From Desulfovibrio sp. (GTDB lineage Bacteria; Desulfobacterota; Desulfovibrionia; Desulfovibrionales; Desulfovibrionaceae), in NCBI GenBank assembly GCA_016208105.1, contig JACQYS010000011.1, forward strand, positions 62,001-126,000: 64,000 nucleotides of DNA, read 5' to 3'. Positions 61,595 to 64,000 of this stretch are shown piece after piece. How positions within the stretch are numbered: the stretch's first letter is position 1; each line of letters starts with the position of its first letter. The notes under the pieces were generated by a model. It was not told the DNA's origin, did not search any database, and saw only the letters and a program-made list of their open reading frames with translations. The position numbers were made by a program, and so were the translations under genes.

Positions 61595-64000
61595 TTATTT
61601 CACTGAATATCCCGGCAGCTCCCGGCCTTTCCACAAAGCGAAGATGGCCGGGTAGAGCACAAGCTCCAGGATGGTTGAGGTCACCACGCCGCCGATCATG
61701 GGCGCGGCGATGCGCTTCATCACGTCCGAGCCTGCGCCTGTGGCGAACATCACGGGCAGAAGACCGGCCAGGATGACGGCCACGGTCATGATCTTCGGGC
61801 GTATGCGCTTCACGGCCCCGTGCATCACGGCATCATTTAGGTCCTCGCGGGTTCTCATGAGCCCCTTGTCCTGCCACTCCTTATGCGCCAGCTGCAGGTA
61901 CAGAAGCATCACCACGCCGGTTTCCGCGTCCAGGCCAGCCAAAGCGATGATCCCCACCCACACCGCGATGCTCAAGTTGTAGCCCAACAGGTACAGAAGC
62001 CAGAACGAGCCAACCAGGGAGAAGGGCACGGCCAGCAGCACGATGCAGGTGGCCGGAAGCGATTTTGTGTTGAAGTAGATGAGCAGGAAGATGATGAAGA
62101 TGGTCAGCGGGATGACCATGGTGAGCCGCTCGTGGGTGCTGACCATGTTCTCGTATTCGCCGCTCCACACCAGCCGGTAGCCTGCGGGCAGTTGCACGTT
62201 GGCGGCCACGGCCTTTTTGACGCTGTCCACGTAGCCGCCCACGTCGGTGCCGGTGAAGTCGATGTACACGTAGGCCGTTGGCAGCCCGCCCTCGCTCTTT
62301 ATCATGGAGGGGCCGTTAGTGACTTTTATGTCCGCCAGTTCGCCCAGCGGCACCTGCAGGATCCTGCGGGGCGCCGGTTGCGAGCCCATCTTCGATTGCC
62401 CCTGTTCGCCCGGGGCCCCCACCGGCACCAGCATGGCCTTTATGGTGTCGATGTCCTGGCGCAGGTCGCGCGGGTAGCGCACGTTCACGGGGTAGCGCTC
62501 CCGGCCTTCGATGGTGGTGGTGAGGTTTCTCCCCCCCACGGCCGACTCGATTATGTCCTGCACTTCGGCCACGGTAAGGCCGTAGCGGGCGATGGCCAGG
62601 CGTTTGACCCGGATGTCCAGGTAGTAGCCGGTGTTCACCTTGTCCGCGAACACGGACAGGGTGTGGGGCACGGTTTTCACCACGCCTTCGAGCTGGGTGC
62701 CGATTTTTTCTATGACAGAAAGGTCCGGCCCCAGGATCTTTATGCCCACCGGGGTGCGGATGCCGGTGGAGAGCATGTCCACCCGGGCCTTGATGGGCAT
62801 GGTGAAGGCGTTCACCACGCCCGGGATGTTGAGGCGATTGTTCAAGTCGTCCTTTAATTTATCCACGGTCATGCCCGGACGCCACTGGGACTCGGGCTTC
62901 AGGTTTATGACCGTCTCGAACATCTCCAGGGGCGCCGGGTCCGTGGCTGTTCCTGCCCGCCCGGCCTTGCCGAACACCTGGGCCACCTCGGGCACTTCGG
63001 CGATGATTGAGTCCTGCAGCTTAAGGATTCTGGAAGCCTCGGAAATGGCGATGCCGGGCATGGTCACGGGCATGTAGAAGAGCGTGCCCTCGTAGAGTGG
63101 CGGCATGAACTCCGAGCCCAGGCGCATGAGCGGCCACACGGACACGGCCATGATGACCACGGCCACGAAGATCACGCCCTTCTTGAAGCGCAGGGCCACG
63201 ACCACCACGGGATGGTAGAGCGCCCGCAGGACGTGGCTTAAGGGGTTCTTGTCCTCCGGGCGCACCTTGCCCCTAATAAAGAGCGTCATGAGCATGGGGG
63301 TCAGGGTGATGGCCAGAAAGGCGGAGAAGAGCATGGCGAAGGTCTTGGTGTAAGCAAGAGGCTTGAAGAGCCGCCCGGCCTGGCCCTGCAGGGTGAACAC
63401 GGGCAGAAAGCCCACGGTAATAACCAGGAGCGAGAAAAAGAGCGAAGGCCCGACTTCCTGGGCCGCCTCGATTATCACCTGGGCGCGCGAGCCGGGCTGG
63501 CCTGCGTGTTCCCAGTCCTCAAGCTTCTTGTGGGCGTTCTCCACCATGATGATGGCCGCGTCCACCATGGCCCCGATGGCGATGGCGATGCCGGACAGGC
63601 TCATGATGTTGGAGGTGACCCCCATGTAATACATGCAGATGAACGAGATGACGATGGCCAGGGGCAGGGTGAGGACTATCACCAGGGCGCTCGGCAGATG
63701 GAACAAAAACACCACGCACACGGCGCTTACCGCAATGGTGAGCTTTATGATCTCCTCGGTGAGCGTGGAGATGGCCCGGTGGATGAGGTCCGAGCGGTCA
63801 TACGTCACCTCAAGCGTCACGCCCTCGGGCAAGGACGGCCCGATTTCGGCGATCTTGGCCTTCACCCGGTCGATAACCGAGAGCACGTTCTCGCCGAAGC
63901 GCACCACCACGATGCCTCCGGCCACCTCGCCCTGACCGTTCAAGTCCGCCACGCCACGGCGCATCTCCGGCCCGAGGGTCACCGAGGCCACGTCCTTTAA
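61595..64000 (-). CDS. CusA/CzcA-type heavy-metal RND efflux pump (5' part beyond the right edge)
   Basis: The last 801 residues of an inner-membrane proton-driven pump of the HME-RND family (full length about 1040). Visible: LKDVASVTLGPEM of the porter domain, TM block with VVFLFHLPSALVIVLTLPLA and DAAIIMVENAHKKLEDWE, then the periplasmic half with EFMPPLYEGTLFYMPVTMPG, GRAGTATDPAPLEMFETVIN, ARVDMLSTGIRTPVGIKILG, and the last helices IRPKIMTVAVILAGLLPVMF and APMIGGVVTSTILELVLYPA. The Met-containing PLEM and DMLSTGIRTP segments resemble CusA, so Cu(I)/Ag(I) export is more likely than Zn/Co; this is inference. Partner CusB/CusC genes would lie beyond base 64000. Confidence 0.95.
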   Translation of the reverse strand, partial: LKDVASVTLGPEMRRGVADLNGQGEVAGGIVVVRFGENVLSVIDRVKAKIAEIGPSLPEGVTLEVTYDRSDLIHRAISTLTEEIIKLTIAVSAVCVVFLFHLPSALVIVLTLPLAIVISFICMYYMGVTSNIMSLSGIAIAIGAMVDAAIIMVENAHKKLEDWEHAGQPGSRAQVIIEAAQEVGPSLFFSLLVITVGFLPVFTLQGQAGRLFKPLAYTKTFAMLFSAFLAITLTPMLMTLFIRGKVRPEDKNPLSHVLRALYHPVVVVALRFKKGVIFVAVVIMAVSVWPLMRLGSEFMPPLYEGTLFYMPVTMPGIAISEASRILKLQDSIIAEVPEVAQVFGKAGRAGTATDPAPLEMFETVINLKPESQWRPGMTVDKLKDDLNNRLNIPGVVNAFTMPIKARVDMLSTGIRTPVGIKILGPDLSVIEKIGTQLEGVVKTVPHTLSVFADKVNTGYYLDIRVKRLAIARYGLTVAEVQDIIESAVGGRNLTTTIEGRERYPVNVRYPRDLRQDIDTIKAMLVPVGAPGEQGQSKMGSQPAPRRILQVPLGELADIKVTNGPSMIKSEGGLPTAYVYIDFTGTDVGGYVDSVKKAVAANVQLPAGYRLVWSGEYENMVSTHERLTMVIPLTIFIIFLLIYFNTKSLPATCIVLLAVPFSLVGSFWLLYLLGYNLSIAVWVGIIALAGLDAETGVVMLLYLQLAHKEWQDKGLMRTREDLNDAVMHGAVKRIRPKIMTVAVILAGLLPVMFATGAGSDVMKRIAAPMIGGVVTSTILELVLYPAIFALWKGRELPGYSVK

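Noticed and set aside
1-64000. CRISPR arrays, transposons, tRNA or rRNA genes, prophage
   Set aside because: None was seen on reading both strands; no regularly spaced repeats of CRISPR type and no integrase or transposase frames.

Overview
The window is high-GC, gene-dense bacterial chromosome. It looks like a Desulfovibrio-type sulfate reducer (Desulfovibrionaceae, former Deltaproteobacteria). The inference rests on rubrerythrin and bacteriohemerythrin, a MucR/Ros zinc-finger regulator, many PAS/HisKA_2 kinases and c-di-GMP proteins, and a YeiH-type transporter under a sigma-54 operon. No rRNA, tRNA, CRISPR array, transposase or phage gene was found. Taxonomy is inferred from gene content and style, not from a marker gene.

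Layout. 1-2 kb: a cut-off rubrerythrin (minus), a relic of an RND pump tail, bacteriohemerythrin, and a decayed HDOD gene piece. 2.0-7.8 kb: an apparently self-regulated sigma-54 operon encoding a YeiH transporter, a 32-aa membrane peptide, UspA, a PhnD-like binding protein with a frameshift, a histidine kinase and an NtrC-type regulator. A consensus -24/-12 promoter and a perfect 9-2-9 palindrome lie upstream. 7.9-12.8 kb: mixed accessory genes (SDR/DUF2867, DUF2062 between direct repeats, an FKBP-methyltransferase reading frame split by an in-frame TGA, PsiE, a DUF1499 lipoprotein). 13.0-14.3 kb: an EAL-HDOD protein (minus). 14.7-21.4 kb: an eight-gene metal or metal-complex uptake operon (TonB-dependent receptor, two methyltransferases, binding protein, ATPase, permease, TonB). 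21.5-25.8 kb: HD-GYP phosphodiesterase, GNAT acetyltransferase and an alkylsulfatase. 26-32.2 kb (minus): an unrecognised exported protein, an alpha/beta-hydrolase lipoprotein and a hybrid kinase. 33.8-38.6 kb (minus): outer-membrane barrel, choloylglycine-hydrolase-family enzyme, SphA-like barrel and amidohydrolase, closed by a good terminator. 38.8-46.8 kb: small regulators, DUF389, MucR, a PocR-PAS kinase, a secreted hydrolase and two exported proteins whose mature forms should begin with His. 47-61.5 kb: signalling cluster (GGDEF, two divergent paralogous HisKA_2 kinases, HDOD, GGDEF-EAL, chemoreceptor) plus DJ-1/PfpI and an orphan periplasmic binding protein. 61.6-64 kb: a CusA-type RND pump running off the right edge.

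How it works together: most of the window is sensing and envelope transport. The best candidates for undescribed biology are the sigma-54/YeiH operon with its own kinase-regulator pair, the uptake operon carrying two methyltransferases, and the amide-hydrolase/outer-membrane barrel operon.
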